Positions 1 to 8,836 of a stretch of DNA of 37,861 nucleotides are shown one piece after another; positions within the stretch are counted from its first letter, which is position 1, and every line of letters starts with the position of its first letter. The notes under the pieces are model-generated. The model did no database searches and was not told the DNA's origin. It worked only from the letters and a program-made list of their open reading frames with translations. The position numbers were made by a program, and so were the translations under genes. Source of the DNA: CAWVWD01 sp045106825. Lineage in GTDB: Bacteria > Bacteroidota > Bacteroidia > Chitinophagales > Saprospiraceae. The stretch lies in contig JBGCFH010000437.1 in NCBI GenBank assembly GCA_045106825.1, positions 1 through 37,861 on the forward strand, read 5' to 3'.

Positions 1-8
1 TTAGACGA

Positions 9-59
9 TTGTAATTTTATGACGCATCCCGAGGACTCGGGACGCTAAGAAAATTACAA
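9..59. repeat. nested foldback at window start
   Basis: Two nested stems are visible. The outer arms TTGTAATTTT (9-18) and AAAATTACAA (50-59) are perfect complements. The inner arms GCATCCCGAG (24-33) and CTCGGGACGC (36-45) pair with one mismatch. No T-tract follows, so it looks more like a small intergenic repeat than a terminator. Its TCCCGA core recurs elsewhere in the window. Apart from this and the glnS terminator, bases 1-231 hold no gene that I can see. Confidence 0.6.
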
Positions 60-192
60 GAAGTATAAAGGAAAATTTATAGAAAGTTTATGCTGAATTT
101 ATTTCAGTAATGGGTAGGTTATTTATTTCCTGTTCCCTAAACAGATGAAAACGGTTTATAACACTTAAAAAAATATCGTTATAAAGTGAAAA

Positions 193-220
193 TCCCGAAC
201 TTCAATTAAGAAATTCGGGA
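193..220 (-). terminator. terminator of glnS
   Basis: TCCCGAA (193-199) pairs with TTCGGGA (214-220). Read on the minus strand the hairpin lies just after the glnS stop and is followed by TTTTC, as expected of an intrinsic terminator. Confidence 0.65.
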
Positions 221-231
221 CTTATTATTTG

Positions 232-1899
232 TTATTTTTTCTTCTTTTTCCAATTATCATGTAACGTAACCGTTCTATTGAAAACCAATTTATCATCGGT
301 TGTATCTTTATCAACAGCAAAGTAACCAGTTCTCATAAACTGTACACTATCACCAGCTTTTGCGGTTTTCAAATGTGGTTCAACGTAACCTGTTACAACT
401 TCTAAAGAGTTCGGATTCAAGAACTCTAAAAAGTCCTTGTCTTTGTGTCCGTTTGGAGATTCGTCTGAAAATAATCTATCGTATAAACGAATTTCTGCTT
501 CTACGGCTTGAGCAATCGAAACCCAGTGAATTGTTCCTTTTACTTTCAATCCTGAGGTATCAGAACCAGAGCGAGAATCTTTAAAATAAGAACATTTTAA
601 CTCAATCACTTCTCCATTTTCGTCCTTAATCACTTCATTACATTCTATAATATAAGCGTTTTTTAAACGTACCATTTTTCCAACACTCAATCGGAAAAAT
701 TTACGTGGAGCATTTTCTAAAAAGTCTCTACGTTCGATATAAATCTCACGACTAAACGGCACAATACGAGTTCCTGAATTTTCGTCATTCGGATTGTTCA
801 CCGCTTCCATTTCTTCAACTTGTCCTTCTGGATAATTTGTAATCGTCACTTTTAACGGATCTAAAACAGCCATTACACGAGGAGCAGTATTTTTCAAATC
901 GTCCTTCACACAAAATTCCAATAATCCAACATCAATTACGTTTTCACGACGTGCAATTCCTACTTTTTCTGCAAACAAACGAATCGACGCTGGTGTATAA
1001 CCTCGACGACGCAAACCAGAGATTGTTGGCATTCGAGGATCATCCCAACCATTGACATAATTTTCTTCTACCAATTTTTTCAATCGGCGTTTACTCATTA
1101 TGGTATAACTCAAATTTAATCGAGCAAACTCAATTTGTTGTGGTCGATACAAGCCTAACTCTTCCAAAAACCAATCGTATAATGGACGATGTACCTCAAA
1201 CTCCAATGTACATAAGGAGTGCGTAATTCCTTCGATAGAATCCGAGATTCCGTGTGCATAATCATACATCGGATAAATGTGCCAAGCATCGCCAGTTCGG
1301 TGATGTTCCACATTTTTGATACGATACATTAACGGATCACGTAGGTGCATATTTGAGTTTGTCATGTCGATTTTGGCACGCAAAACACGAGTTCCATCAG
1401 GATACTCACCGTTTTTCATGCGTTCAAACAAATCCAAATTCTCTTCTACCGAACGATTGCGATAAGGACTTTTGTCACCAGGTTTTGTTGGTGTGCCTTT
1501 CATTGCAGCGATTTCTTCTGCTGTCGAGTCATCGACATAAGCCTTTCCCTTCTTAATTAATTTGACCGCTAAATCATATAGATTTTGGAAATAATCAGAA
1601 GCATAATATTCTCTTTCATCCCAATCAAACCCTAACCAGTTAACATCTTCTCGAATAGCATTTACATATTCGGTATCTTCTGCAACAGGATTTGTATCAT
1701 CAAAACGCAGGTTTGTTTTTCCTTGAAATTGTTGAGCGATACCGAAGTTTAGGCAAATAGATTTTGCATGACCAATATGTAAATAACCATTTGGTTCAGG
1801 TGGAAAACGAGTATGTACACGTCCTTCAAACCTTCCTTTTTCGTTGTGTCCTTCGATAATTTGCTCAATAAAATTGAGGCTGCGTTTGTTGTCACTCAT
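232..1899 (-). CDS. glnS: glutaminyl-tRNA synthetase
   Basis: Class I aminoacyl-tRNA synthetase that charges tRNA-Gln with glutamine in the cytoplasm. The 555-residue length matches bacterial GlnRS. The HIGH signature lies in PPEPNGYLHIGHAKS (residues 33-47), and the KMSKS-like loop is MSKRR (268-272), the form usual in GlnRS rather than GluRS. The C-terminal half has the beta-barrel anticodon-binding region, including SYFKDSRSGSDTSGLKVKG and the basic lysine tail. The ATG start is followed by a normal N-terminus. A hairpin with T-run lies after the stop and a TAnnTTTG box lies upstream, so it is probably monocistronic. No unusual features. Confidence 0.97.
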   Translation of the reverse strand: MSDNKRSLNFIEQIIEGHNEKGRFEGRVHTRFPPEPNGYLHIGHAKSICLNFGIAQQFQGKTNLRFDDTNPVAEDTEYVNAIREDVNWLGFDWDEREYYASDYFQNLYDLAVKLIKKGKAYVDDSTAEEIAAMKGTPTKPGDKSPYRNRSVEENLDLFERMKNGEYPDGTRVLRAKIDMTNSNMHLRDPLMYRIKNVEHHRTGDAWHIYPMYDYAHGISDSIEGITHSLCTLEFEVHRPLYDWFLEELGLYRPQQIEFARLNLSYTIMSKRRLKKLVEENYVNGWDDPRMPTISGLRRRGYTPASIRLFAEKVGIARRENVIDVGLLEFCVKDDLKNTAPRVMAVLDPLKVTITNYPEGQVEEMEAVNNPNDENSGTRIVPFSREIYIERRDFLENAPRKFFRLSVGKMVRLKNAYIIECNEVIKDENGEVIELKCSYFKDSRSGSDTSGLKVKGTIHWVSIAQAVEAEIRLYDRLFSDESPNGHKDKDFLEFLNPNSLEVVTGYVEPHLKTAKAGDSVQFMRTGYFAVDKDTTDDKLVFNRTVTLHDNWKKKKK

Positions 1900-1954
1900 A
1901 ATCTTAATTATTGACGGTAAAACCGAACTTTATTAAATGTAGAATTTAAAAAAA

Positions 1955-1962
1955 CAAAAATA
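1955..1962 (-). promoter_or_regulatory. putative -7 box of glnS
   Basis: The minus strand reads TATTTTTG, matching the Bacteroidota -7 consensus TAnnTTTG, 56 bases upstream of the glnS ATG. No clear TTG -33 box is present at the expected distance. Confidence 0.4.
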
Positions 1963-2177
1963 GTGATTTTAGAATTATAGTTCCTTTGGTTTGGGATTTT
2001 ATTTTGAATTTTTGATTTGAACTTCAAAGCCATAAAGTCGGACAACGTTTGTTTTGGAGAATACTTAAATTATCTATTGACAAAAAAATGAAAAATATTT
2101 GAATCAGAGTATTTTTTATAAGGAATAACAAAATGGTTTCTAAATCCTTTTTTATGTGAAGTTGTTAAACCTGTTTT

Positions 2178-2217
2178 GTAACTATTTATCACAATCTTAT
2201 AAGTGCTAAATAGTTAC
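2178..2217. repeat. orphan perfect inverted repeat
   Basis: GTAACTATTTA (2178-2188) and TAAATAGTTAC (2207-2217) are exact reverse complements separated by 18 bases. There is no T-run and no adjacent gene start. It could be an operator or the relic of a mobile element. Confidence 0.5.
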
Positions 2218-2434
2218 CAAAAAAGACTGGAACTATTAATTTTTTTCAAATATTTTTTGATAATTAACCATCTAAAGAATCGGTTTTCAAACTGATTAAA
2301 CGTAAAATTTTGGCATTTTTTATTGTTTAAGTTTTGATTGAATTTAGTGCTTTTTGTAGTTGAGTATTTTTAAACTTGGGAGATTCCTGCCGCAGTTTAC
2401 CCCGAAATTTCGTGGGTCGGAATAACGGAAATAG

Positions 2435-4297
2435 TTAAGAGAAAAACCTGCGTAAATAAGCAATAATCAATATCATAAATATTCCAATTATTAACGAAAT
2501 CAAAGTTTTTTCATTTCTAAATTCAAAACCACTCGTTTCTCCTTGCAACACAAAACCTGACCAATAATAAGGATCAGCTGTCACTTCATTGGCAAATTGC
2601 AAATAATTGATTTTGGCTTGATGCAAAGCATCATCTTTGGATAAGCCTTTTTGTAGATTGTCATAAAAAGCTAATAGTAAGCGATTTGTTGCCGTTTCAT
2701 CGACTTCCCAAAGCGAATATATTAAACTATTTACACCAGCTAAATGAAAACCATAAGCCATTCCGACTCTTCCGACTCCAACTTGATATTGACCAGAACC
2801 TGTGCGACAACTGCCCAAAATTGCTAAGTTTGCGTCTAAGTTTATTTGATATAAGTCCTTTAAAAATAAGGGTTTATCTGCTAAAATAATTTTAGAGTTT
2901 AAAACCGCTTCATCATCGACTAAAGTATGTGTGGCGAAGTGTAAAATATTGATATTTTGCAGATTTTTGAAGTTTACTAAAGTCGCTTTTTTATCTTTAA
3001 AAAATGAACCGTTCCAATCTGATTGTAAATTTTTTATTAGGAATTTCGATTGTTTTAATTCGTTTAGTTGACGATTATCAATTTTGGTATTATGAAAATT
3101 TGGAGCAAAAACGCTGATTGTTGGATTTTTTAGAATCTTATTACTTGTTTTTTGTTGTACGAATGTCGTTGCCGAATGTTGATGTGTAATTTGATAATCG
3201 TAAATCAGAAATGATAATTTCTTAAAATCAAAATCCCAATTTTTTACTTTTTTTGACAATAACGCATCAAACGGTAAAACACTTAATGAACCGTCTGCAA
3301 CGATTTGTAATTTTGTTCGATTACCTAATTTTGATTCAATCGGTTGAAAAAGAATTTTATACAATTCGTGTAGATGGTGAATTGCTTCGGTTTCTTTGGC
3401 AGAATGCAAATTTTGAATTACGGAAAAAATCATTTCGTTAATTTCCGCAGGAATTTTGTTGGTTTTTATTTTAAAAAAGGATTGTTCGGATTCTGTTATT
3501 ACGAAAGTGTAAATTGCTTTTTTTCCATAGAAATAAATGATAAATGCTTCGTTATTTTTAAGGTTTTGTTGTAGCGTTTTGGAGTCAATTGCAGCAGCAG
3601 GAAATTTGGGTTGATGTTCTTCTAAAAACTGTTCATACTTTGTCTGAATAGAATCTCTTTCTTGTTCTAATCTATAAATAAAATCACCATTTTTCCACTC
3701 AGGAAAGTGCTGTTTTTGTAACTTTAATTTATTATTTAATGCTGAAATATCACTTAAATATTTTCCTTCAATGGTTTTTAAACTATCTGATAAATTATTT
3801 TTATTAAATCCTAAAGTATTGAATAATAGTAGATTACGTTGCTTTTCTGCTAAACTAAATGCTTTGTCAAAATATTTTTTGTCATTTGTTTTATGGAATA
3901 GTTGTTCACAAATTTCCAACATTAGTTCGTAGCTTTCAAACTCTAATTGATAGAAAAGTTGTTTTTCCAAAGGTTGTTCAATTCGGTTTGAAAACTGTTC
4001 AACGACATTTAAATATTCGACAGAAGTTTGATAGGTTTCAATCAAATTATGATTTTCAGAAAGTATAGGTTTTGCTTGATTCGCATATAAAAATGCTTCC
4101 AAAAAAGAACCTTTTTCCATTGCTCGTTTTGCTTTATCAAATTTTTGAGAATTTTGGCAATTGATAATTGATAATGGAAAAATTACAATTAAAAAGAGTA
4201 AATAGAAAAACCTGACAGATTTTACTTGTCCCGAAATCTCGTGGAAAAACCTGTCAAGTTTAATCGTATTTAATAATTTTCCATTTTCAATTCTCAA
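2435..4297 (-). CDS. exported CHAT-domain protease-like protein
   Basis: CHAT domains are caspase-like Cys/His peptidase folds, often preceded by TPR helices. Seen here (numbering from the TTG start): a hydrophobic segment at about 30-46 ending in Cys47, a helical TPR-like region (50-225), and a CHAT domain at about 330-590. The presumed catalytic residues are His457 in HFATH and Cys497 in LGSCRTGSG, both present. A C-terminal membrane helix lies at about 599-616. The expected topology is a periplasmic protease anchored at the C-terminus. At 620 aa the helical region is short for this architecture. The start is uncertain: the longest frame begins with TTG, and its first 25 or so codons lie in repeat-like DNA (4206-4260), so the true start may be further in. 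It ends 11 bases before the next gene's stop and is probably co-transcribed with it. Substrate unknown. Confidence 0.8.
   Translation of the reverse strand: MRIENGKLLNTIKLDRFFHEISGQVKSVRFFYLLFLIVIFPLSIINCQNSQKFDKAKRAMEKGSFLEAFLYANQAKPILSENHNLIETYQTSVEYLNVVEQFSNRIEQPLEKQLFYQLEFESYELMLEICEQLFHKTNDKKYFDKAFSLAEKQRNLLLFNTLGFNKNNLSDSLKTIEGKYLSDISALNNKLKLQKQHFPEWKNGDFIYRLEQERDSIQTKYEQFLEEHQPKFPAAAIDSKTLQQNLKNNEAFIIYFYGKKAIYTFVITESEQSFFKIKTNKIPAEINEMIFSVIQNLHSAKETEAIHHLHELYKILFQPIESKLGNRTKLQIVADGSLSVLPFDALLSKKVKNWDFDFKKLSFLIYDYQITHQHSATTFVQQKTSNKILKNPTISVFAPNFHNTKIDNRQLNELKQSKFLIKNLQSDWNGSFFKDKKATLVNFKNLQNINILHFATHTLVDDEAVLNSKIILADKPLFLKDLYQINLDANLAILGSCRTGSGQYQVGVGRVGMAYGFHLAGVNSLIYSLWEVDETATNRLLLAFYDNLQKGLSKDDALHQAKINYLQFANEVTADPYYWSGFVLQGETSGFEFRNEKTLISLIIGIFMILIIAYLRRFFS
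4206..4260. repeat. short repeat in the 5' end of the CHAT gene
   Basis: A GAAAAACCTG unit occurs at about 4204 and again at about 4243, flanking a TCCCGAAATCTCGTGGA word. Nearly the same word appears in reverse orientation at 18540-18560, inside one copy of the MITE-like element. This suggests inserted repeat DNA that now reads through as the N-terminus of the longest CHAT frame. Confidence 0.5.
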
Positions 4298-4308
4298 TTT
4301 TCCATTAT

Positions 4309-5289
4309 TTAAGTTCTTTTCACTTTTTTGTTCGTAACATTATATTTTGGCGTATGTTTTTTCATCAAATCATTTTGAGCTTGATTAAAATCATCCGTCA
4401 ATTTCTGGATTTTATTATATTTGTTAATTGCTTCATTATACTTATCAACATCATCTTGTGTCAAATCTTCTTGCTTCGATTTTACGACTTTTACGATGTC
4501 TGCAAATCCATTCGCTGACATTTCTTTATAGAATTTTGCCAATTTCATCGTTTTATCCAACAAATCACGATCACCTTCGAATCCTTGCATTTTTTTCATT
4601 TTTTCAATCGAACGATCCGCAGCAGATTCGATGCGTTTGCGTTTTCCATCTAAACCCACAGATTCATTATTTCCAACGGATTCAAAGAAAATAGAATTGT
4701 ATTTTGATAATTGAAAATTGATTAAATACAAGATTCGACTATATTCATTGACCTTTGATAATTTTTTGAATTGAATATCCATTTCATCTTCTGATTCAGA
4801 TTCTTTCATCTCAATATTATGACTTTTGATAAATGCTTTTTGTGCTTTATAAAATCTATCGGTTGCTTTTGACAAGTTTCTTTCGGCTTCATCTTGTGCC
4901 GCAAAATACGCTTCCATTGCTTCATAAGATTCTTTGCTCGATTGTTTCAAGACATTTACCTCTTGAAATTCTATTTCAAAAACTTGTTTGTACATATTCA
5001 AAACTTCAACACATTCTGATTGCAATTTTTCGCCATTTTCATAAGGATTTGTTTGCGAAATATTGTTATAAGCCGATTGAATTTGCTTCACCAAATTTTT
5101 ACGTTTAATTTCTGTTTGCTCAAAATTATCCGAATGAACCGATTGAGAAATATATTCCAAATTTTTGCCAACAATTTGATTCATTTCTCCAACAATGAAG
5201 TTATTATAATCTACAGGGTGATCAAATTCTTGAGCATAAGAAGCGGTAGTAATTAAGAAAAAGGCAATTAAAGTTAAAAGCTGTTTCAT
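4309..5289 (-). CDS. exported helical protein, function unknown
   Basis: A longer frame to 5400 exists, but the ATG at 5289 gives a clear signal peptide (MKQLLTLIAFFLITTASYAQ), so I chose that start: 326 aa. The mature part is almost entirely charged, helical and coiled-coil-like. A conserved-looking N-terminal stretch begins FDHPVDYNNFIVGEMNQIV. It vaguely recalls bacterial surface proteins of the LIC11966 type, but I cannot confirm that. There is no lipobox, no enzymatic motif and no type IX sorting domain. It sits directly upstream of the CHAT gene on the same strand with an 11-base gap, so the two exported products may act together. Probably periplasmic. Confidence 0.75.
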   Translation of the reverse strand: MKQLLTLIAFFLITTASYAQEFDHPVDYNNFIVGEMNQIVGKNLEYISQSVHSDNFEQTEIKRKNLVKQIQSAYNNISQTNPYENGEKLQSECVEVLNMYKQVFEIEFQEVNVLKQSSKESYEAMEAYFAAQDEAERNLSKATDRFYKAQKAFIKSHNIEMKESESEDEMDIQFKKLSKVNEYSRILYLINFQLSKYNSIFFESVGNNESVGLDGKRKRIESAADRSIEKMKKMQGFEGDRDLLDKTMKLAKFYKEMSANGFADIVKVVKSKQEDLTQDDVDKYNEAINKYNKIQKLTDDFNQAQNDLMKKHTPKYNVTNKKVKRT

Positions 5290-5407
5290 TGATTTTTTTT
5301 TTATGTAAAAGAATAGATATAAATGTAAGGATAATTCAAATATGATGAAATAGTTGGGTCGATATTTAGATTGTGTTAACAAAAATAGAACCGAATACAA
5401 CTCGGTT

Positions 5408-5959
5408 TTACGTTGTTCTCAACCTATCTCTCGCTTCCATCAATGCAAAACCCAACAAATTATCACCTTTCCAAGCGTGTGGATTTTCGATATTCGGAGC
5501 ATCTGCAGCCAAACCGATTCCCCAAATTCTATCTAAAGGACTGGCTTCTACTAAGATACGATTTCCTGTATTTAACAAGTACGTTTTCAAATTTTCGTGT
5601 TGACTAAATTTATGAAAATTACCTTCAGCAACAATTTTAGAATTATTGGCTCTCCAAATTTTTCCATCATAATTCCGAACTTTACGCCCACATTTTTGAG
5701 CTTTTGCAGGTGATTTATCCGATAAAATTTCTTGTAGCATTTCCTCATCATTGAAAAGTCGAGCTTTCCCAGCCATCATCCAATGTTCGGTCGTTTCATA
5801 ATGTATTCCATTGACTTCAAACGGATAATTTTCCCACCATTGACTTAGACAAGTTTTGGTTATCGAACCGTCTTTACTCGGTGTATTTTTCCAAAAGAAG
5901 ATATATTTTAATGGTTCGTTGTTGTCATATTGGGCTTTAAGCCAATTTAAATTGTACAT
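5408..5959 (-). CDS. NADAR family N-glycosidase (YbiA/DUF1768-like)
   Basis: NADAR-fold enzymes cleave N-glycosidic bonds in riboflavin-pathway intermediates (YbiA/RibX) or, in other members, remove ADP-ribose. The 183-residue protein shows the family pattern in order: FFWKN near 21, SQWWENYPF (39-47), an EHWMMAGKARLF block with Glu58, CGRKVRNYDGKIW (90-102), and the C-terminal signature LVEASPLDRIWGIG (136-149). It has no signal peptide, so it is cytoplasmic. It lies upstream of the two exported-protein genes on the same strand, with a 118-base gap to the next start. Whether it serves metabolite repair or ADP-ribosylation reversal cannot be told from sequence. Confidence 0.9.
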   Translation of the reverse strand: MYNLNWLKAQYDNNEPLKYIFFWKNTPSKDGSITKTCLSQWWENYPFEVNGIHYETTEHWMMAGKARLFNDEEMLQEILSDKSPAKAQKCGRKVRNYDGKIWRANNSKIVAEGNFHKFSQHENLKTYLLNTGNRILVEASPLDRIWGIGLAADAPNIENPHAWKGDNLLGFALMEARDRLRTT

Positions 5960-6068
5960 GATTTTTTATTTTTCATTATTTTAAATACTGCTTTTTAACG
6001 AAATTACAACTGTTTTCGTTTCAATTTAGGGTTGATAACGACAATCATTTATTCTACAAAGAATAATT

Positions 6069-6076
6069 CAAAACTA
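6069..6076 (-). promoter_or_regulatory. putative -7 box for NADAR gene
   Basis: The minus strand reads TAGTTTTG, matching TAnnTTTG, 110 bases upstream of the NADAR ATG. No clear -33 TTG is visible. Confidence 0.3.
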
Positions 6077-6184
6077 TTTTAACATTGTGTATTTCGTAAT
6101 GTTTTGGGTGTTCAATTCATTTGTTAGATAATCCGCAACTCGAATGGTTTTACCTTGTTTTAGAAACTTTTATTAATTTTTTTT

Positions 6185-6210
6185 AATTTAATATCAGCGA
6201 AACATGAATT
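6185..6210. repeat. 26-bp dispersed repeat, copy 1
   Basis: This word, containing ATATCAGCGAAACATGAATT, is repeated exactly at 31872-31897 in the same orientation. Both copies sit in intergenic DNA beside larger foldback structures. Confidence 0.75.
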
Positions 6211-6422
6211 AGCAGCTATTCTCGGTTTGAAATAATTCGTAATGTGTTTTGCTGTAATTAGTGATTTTTACGATAATCTGCAATCTAAATTAAGTAAGAA
6301 TTCGACGGGCGATTTAAAATCGCCTGTCGAATGTTCTTATTTAAGCAAAAAAGTCATTAAAAGCATCAATTCTTTATAAAACGCATTATAAAATTTTTTA
6401 AACCGAGAATGGCTGATGAATT
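6207..6422. repeat. foldback (MITE-like) element with central hairpin
   Basis: The end arms AATTAGCAGCTATTCTCGGTTT (first 20 shown: AATTAGCAGCTATTCTCGGT) at 6207-6228 and 6400-6422 are near reverse complements. The centre (6301-6331) is a 31-base hairpin, TTCGACGGGCGATTT against AATCGCCTGTCGAA, with one G-T pair. The sequence between arm and core is also loosely complementary, so the whole element can fold on itself. It contains no coding sequence. Confidence 0.65.
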
Positions 6423-6544
6423 AGAATTCTAAAAAAGCATTAAAATAGGAAAATGAAAAGAACGATTGATTTATAAAAGATAATCAACTAATTCAACCCA
6501 AAACAAGTTACATTAAAGAATTCAGCAACAAGCAACCAGAAAAA

Positions 6545-8572
6545 ATGAACAGATTATCAAAAGAAACAAGTCCATATTTACAACAACACGCACACAATCC
6601 AGTAGATTGGTATCCTTGGAGCGAAGAAGCATTTGCGAAAGCGGAACGAGAAGATAAACCGATTTTGGTGAGTATTGGCTATTCGACTTGTCACTGGTGT
6701 CATGTGATGGAACGAGAATCTTTTGAAAATAAAGCGATTGCAGCGATAATGAACGAAAATTTCATTAATATAAAAGTCGATAGAGAAGAACGACCAGATA
6801 TTGATGCGATTTATATGGAAGCCGTTCAGATTATGACAGGTTCTGGTGGTTGGCCTTTGAATTGTTTTTTGTTGCCTGATAAACGACCGTTTTTTGGTGG
6901 AACATATTTTCCGCCAGAAGCTCGACACAATCGACCTTCGTGGACACAAGTTTTAAATAATTTGACTTCGGCTTATCAAAATCAAAAGGAACAAGTCGTT
7001 GAGCAAGCCGAAAAATTGACAAATTATATTCACGATGCTGATAATCGTTTATTGAATAATTTGGTGACAACCGAAAATGAAGTATTTGATAAAAATTCAT
7101 TACACCTTATATATAGCACGATTCGAGAACGATTCGATAGAGTAGAAGGTGGAATTGGTTCTGCTCCGAAGTTTCCAGCTTCGTTGACGTTGAAATTTTG
7201 TTTGGATTATCATTATTTTACAAATAATTCGGAAGCGTTGCAACAAGTGGAATTATCGTTAGATAAAATGATTCAAGGTGGTATTTATGATCAAATCGGT
7301 GGCGGATTTGCTCGTTATGCGACGGATAAAGCTTGGTTAATTCCGCATTTTGAAAAGATGTTGTATGACAATGCGTTGCTGGTGAATTTGTTAGCAGATG
7401 CGTATAAATTCACGAAAAAGGAATTGTATAAAGAAACGATTGAAGAAACTTTGACTTACGTCAAACGAGAAATGTGGTCAAATGAAGGTGGAATTTTTGC
7501 GGCTCAAGATGCTGATTCTGAAGGCGTTGAAGGGAAGTTTTACGTTTGGTCAAAGGTAGAAATTGACGAAATCTTAGGTGATAACGCTGATTTGTTTTGT
7601 CGATTCTATGATGTTTCTAAAAATGGAAATTGGGACGGAAATAATATTCTATGGCGAAAAAATTCGTATGCTATTTTTGCGAAAGCAAACAAAATAGATT
7701 TAAATGATTTTAAAACAACGATGAAAAATTGTCGAGAGCAATTATTTCAAATCAGAGATAAACGCATCAAACCGAGTTTAGATGATAAAATTTTATTGAA
7801 TTGGAATGCGTTGATGACAACGGCTTTTGTGAAGGCTTACACAGCATTGGATAATGACGAATATTTAGATATTGCGATTCAAAATATGGATTTTTTAATT
7901 CAAACTTTTGATAATGAAACACATTTTTATCACACTTATAAAGATGGAAAACGACAACATCAAGCATTTTTAGACGATTATGCGTTTTTGATTGAAGCCT
8001 TGTTACAATTGTTTGAAGTTACTCAAAAGGTGACTTACTTGACAAAAGCAGATAAATTGACACAATTTGTTATCAATGAGTTTTATGATGACAATTCTAA
8101 ACTTTTCTTTTTTACTTCCGCCAACCAAACTGACCTAATTACTCGTACTAAAGATTTATACGACAATGCTTTGCCTTCTGGCAATTCTACGATGGTTCAC
8201 AATTTGCAGCAGTTGGGAATATTGTTAGGCAAGGAGAATTATAAAAAAATGGCTTACGCAATGTTGTCGCAAGTCCAATCGTCTATTGAAAAATATCCAA
8301 CTTCTTTTGCAAAATGGGCAAGTGCAATGCAAAATTATGTTCGTCCAACATATGAAATTGCGATTATTGGAAAAGATGCTTTTGAAAAATCGAAAGCGAT
8401 TTCACAACAATTTATACCAAATCGTGTAATTATGGCAACAAAAGAAGCGAATAACAATTATCCATTATTAGAAGGCAAATCGGTTGGAAATGACACTTTG
8501 ATATTTGTTTGTCGAGATTATGCTTGTCAATTACCTGTCAAAACTATTAATGAAGTAATGGAAATTGTTTAA
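6545..8572 (+). CDS. thioredoxin-domain protein of the YyaL/SSP411 family
   Basis: The family joins an N-terminal thioredoxin-like domain (DUF255) to an alpha/alpha toroid resembling N-acylglucosamine epimerases and glycosidases. The 675-aa length is typical. Seen: the hallmark start NRLSKETSPYLQQHAHNPVD, a redox motif CHWC (Cys49, Cys52), DREERPDID, GGWPLNCFLLPD and GGTYFPP in the first 130 residues. The toroid motifs HFEKMLYDNALL and QDADSEGVEGKFYVW follow, and the C-terminal half has LDDYAFLIEALL. No signal peptide, so cytoplasmic. The cellular role is unclear across the family (spermatogenesis-associated protein 20 is the animal homologue). The gene appears monocistronic, flanked by a 585-base and a 264-base spacer. 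Confidence 0.93.
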   Translation: MNRLSKETSPYLQQHAHNPVDWYPWSEEAFAKAEREDKPILVSIGYSTCHWCHVMERESFENKAIAAIMNENFINIKVDREERPDIDAIYMEAVQIMTGSGGWPLNCFLLPDKRPFFGGTYFPPEARHNRPSWTQVLNNLTSAYQNQKEQVVEQAEKLTNYIHDADNRLLNNLVTTENEVFDKNSLHLIYSTIRERFDRVEGGIGSAPKFPASLTLKFCLDYHYFTNNSEALQQVELSLDKMIQGGIYDQIGGGFARYATDKAWLIPHFEKMLYDNALLVNLLADAYKFTKKELYKETIEETLTYVKREMWSNEGGIFAAQDADSEGVEGKFYVWSKVEIDEILGDNADLFCRFYDVSKNGNWDGNNILWRKNSYAIFAKANKIDLNDFKTTMKNCREQLFQIRDKRIKPSLDDKILLNWNALMTTAFVKAYTALDNDEYLDIAIQNMDFLIQTFDNETHFYHTYKDGKRQHQAFLDDYAFLIEALLQLFEVTQKVTYLTKADKLTQFVINEFYDDNSKLFFFTSANQTDLITRTKDLYDNALPSGNSTMVHNLQQLGILLGKENYKKMAYAMLSQVQSSIEKYPTSFAKWASAMQNYVRPTYEIAIIGKDAFEKSKAISQQFIPNRVIMATKEANNNYPLLEGKSVGNDTLIFVCRDYACQLPVKTINEVMEIV

Positions 8573-8836
8573 AATAAGTAAAAAGTAGAAAGACACATTT
8601 TATGTACTTTTTTCGTTAGATAAAATAATGTTCAAACACAAAATAATTTGAAAAGTGTCAATTATACTATAAATTGAGGCTTTGAATAACACATCACCTC
8701 AACACTATTGATTCAAAGATTGTTATAGCCTAAATTGAACAAACCAAAAATCAGCGGTTAGTTAACAGTACGCAGTTTTCAGCAACTAAAAACTTACCCA
8801 ACACTCAAAATCTATATTTTAAAAAAAGCAAAAGCT

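Larger units (their letters stand above)
1900..2434. other. gene-free spacer between glnS and CHAT gene
   Basis: This 535-base AT-rich stretch has no convincing gene. It holds a putative glnS promoter (1955-1962) and an 11-bp perfect inverted repeat (2178-2217). Near 2400 is a CCCCGAAATTTCGTGGG word that resembles repeats elsewhere in the window. Confidence 0.6.
5960..6544. other. divergent spacer carrying repeats
   Basis: This 585-base region lies between the divergent NADAR and thioredoxin-domain genes. No gene is visible. It contains a possible minus-strand promoter box (6069-6076), a 26-base word repeated exactly near 31872, and a large foldback (6207-6422). Confidence 0.6.

Noticed and set aside
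360..5256. Short plus-strand open frames (60-90 aa) opposite glnS, the CHAT gene and the exported helical protein gene.
   Set aside because: They overlap clearly recognisable genes on the other strand, have no domain or signal-peptide features and show poor codon patterns.
5960..6544. A tRNA or structured RNA in the NADAR-thioredoxin spacer.
   Set aside because: The hairpins seen do not form a cloverleaf or known RNA fold; a foldback repeat explains them.
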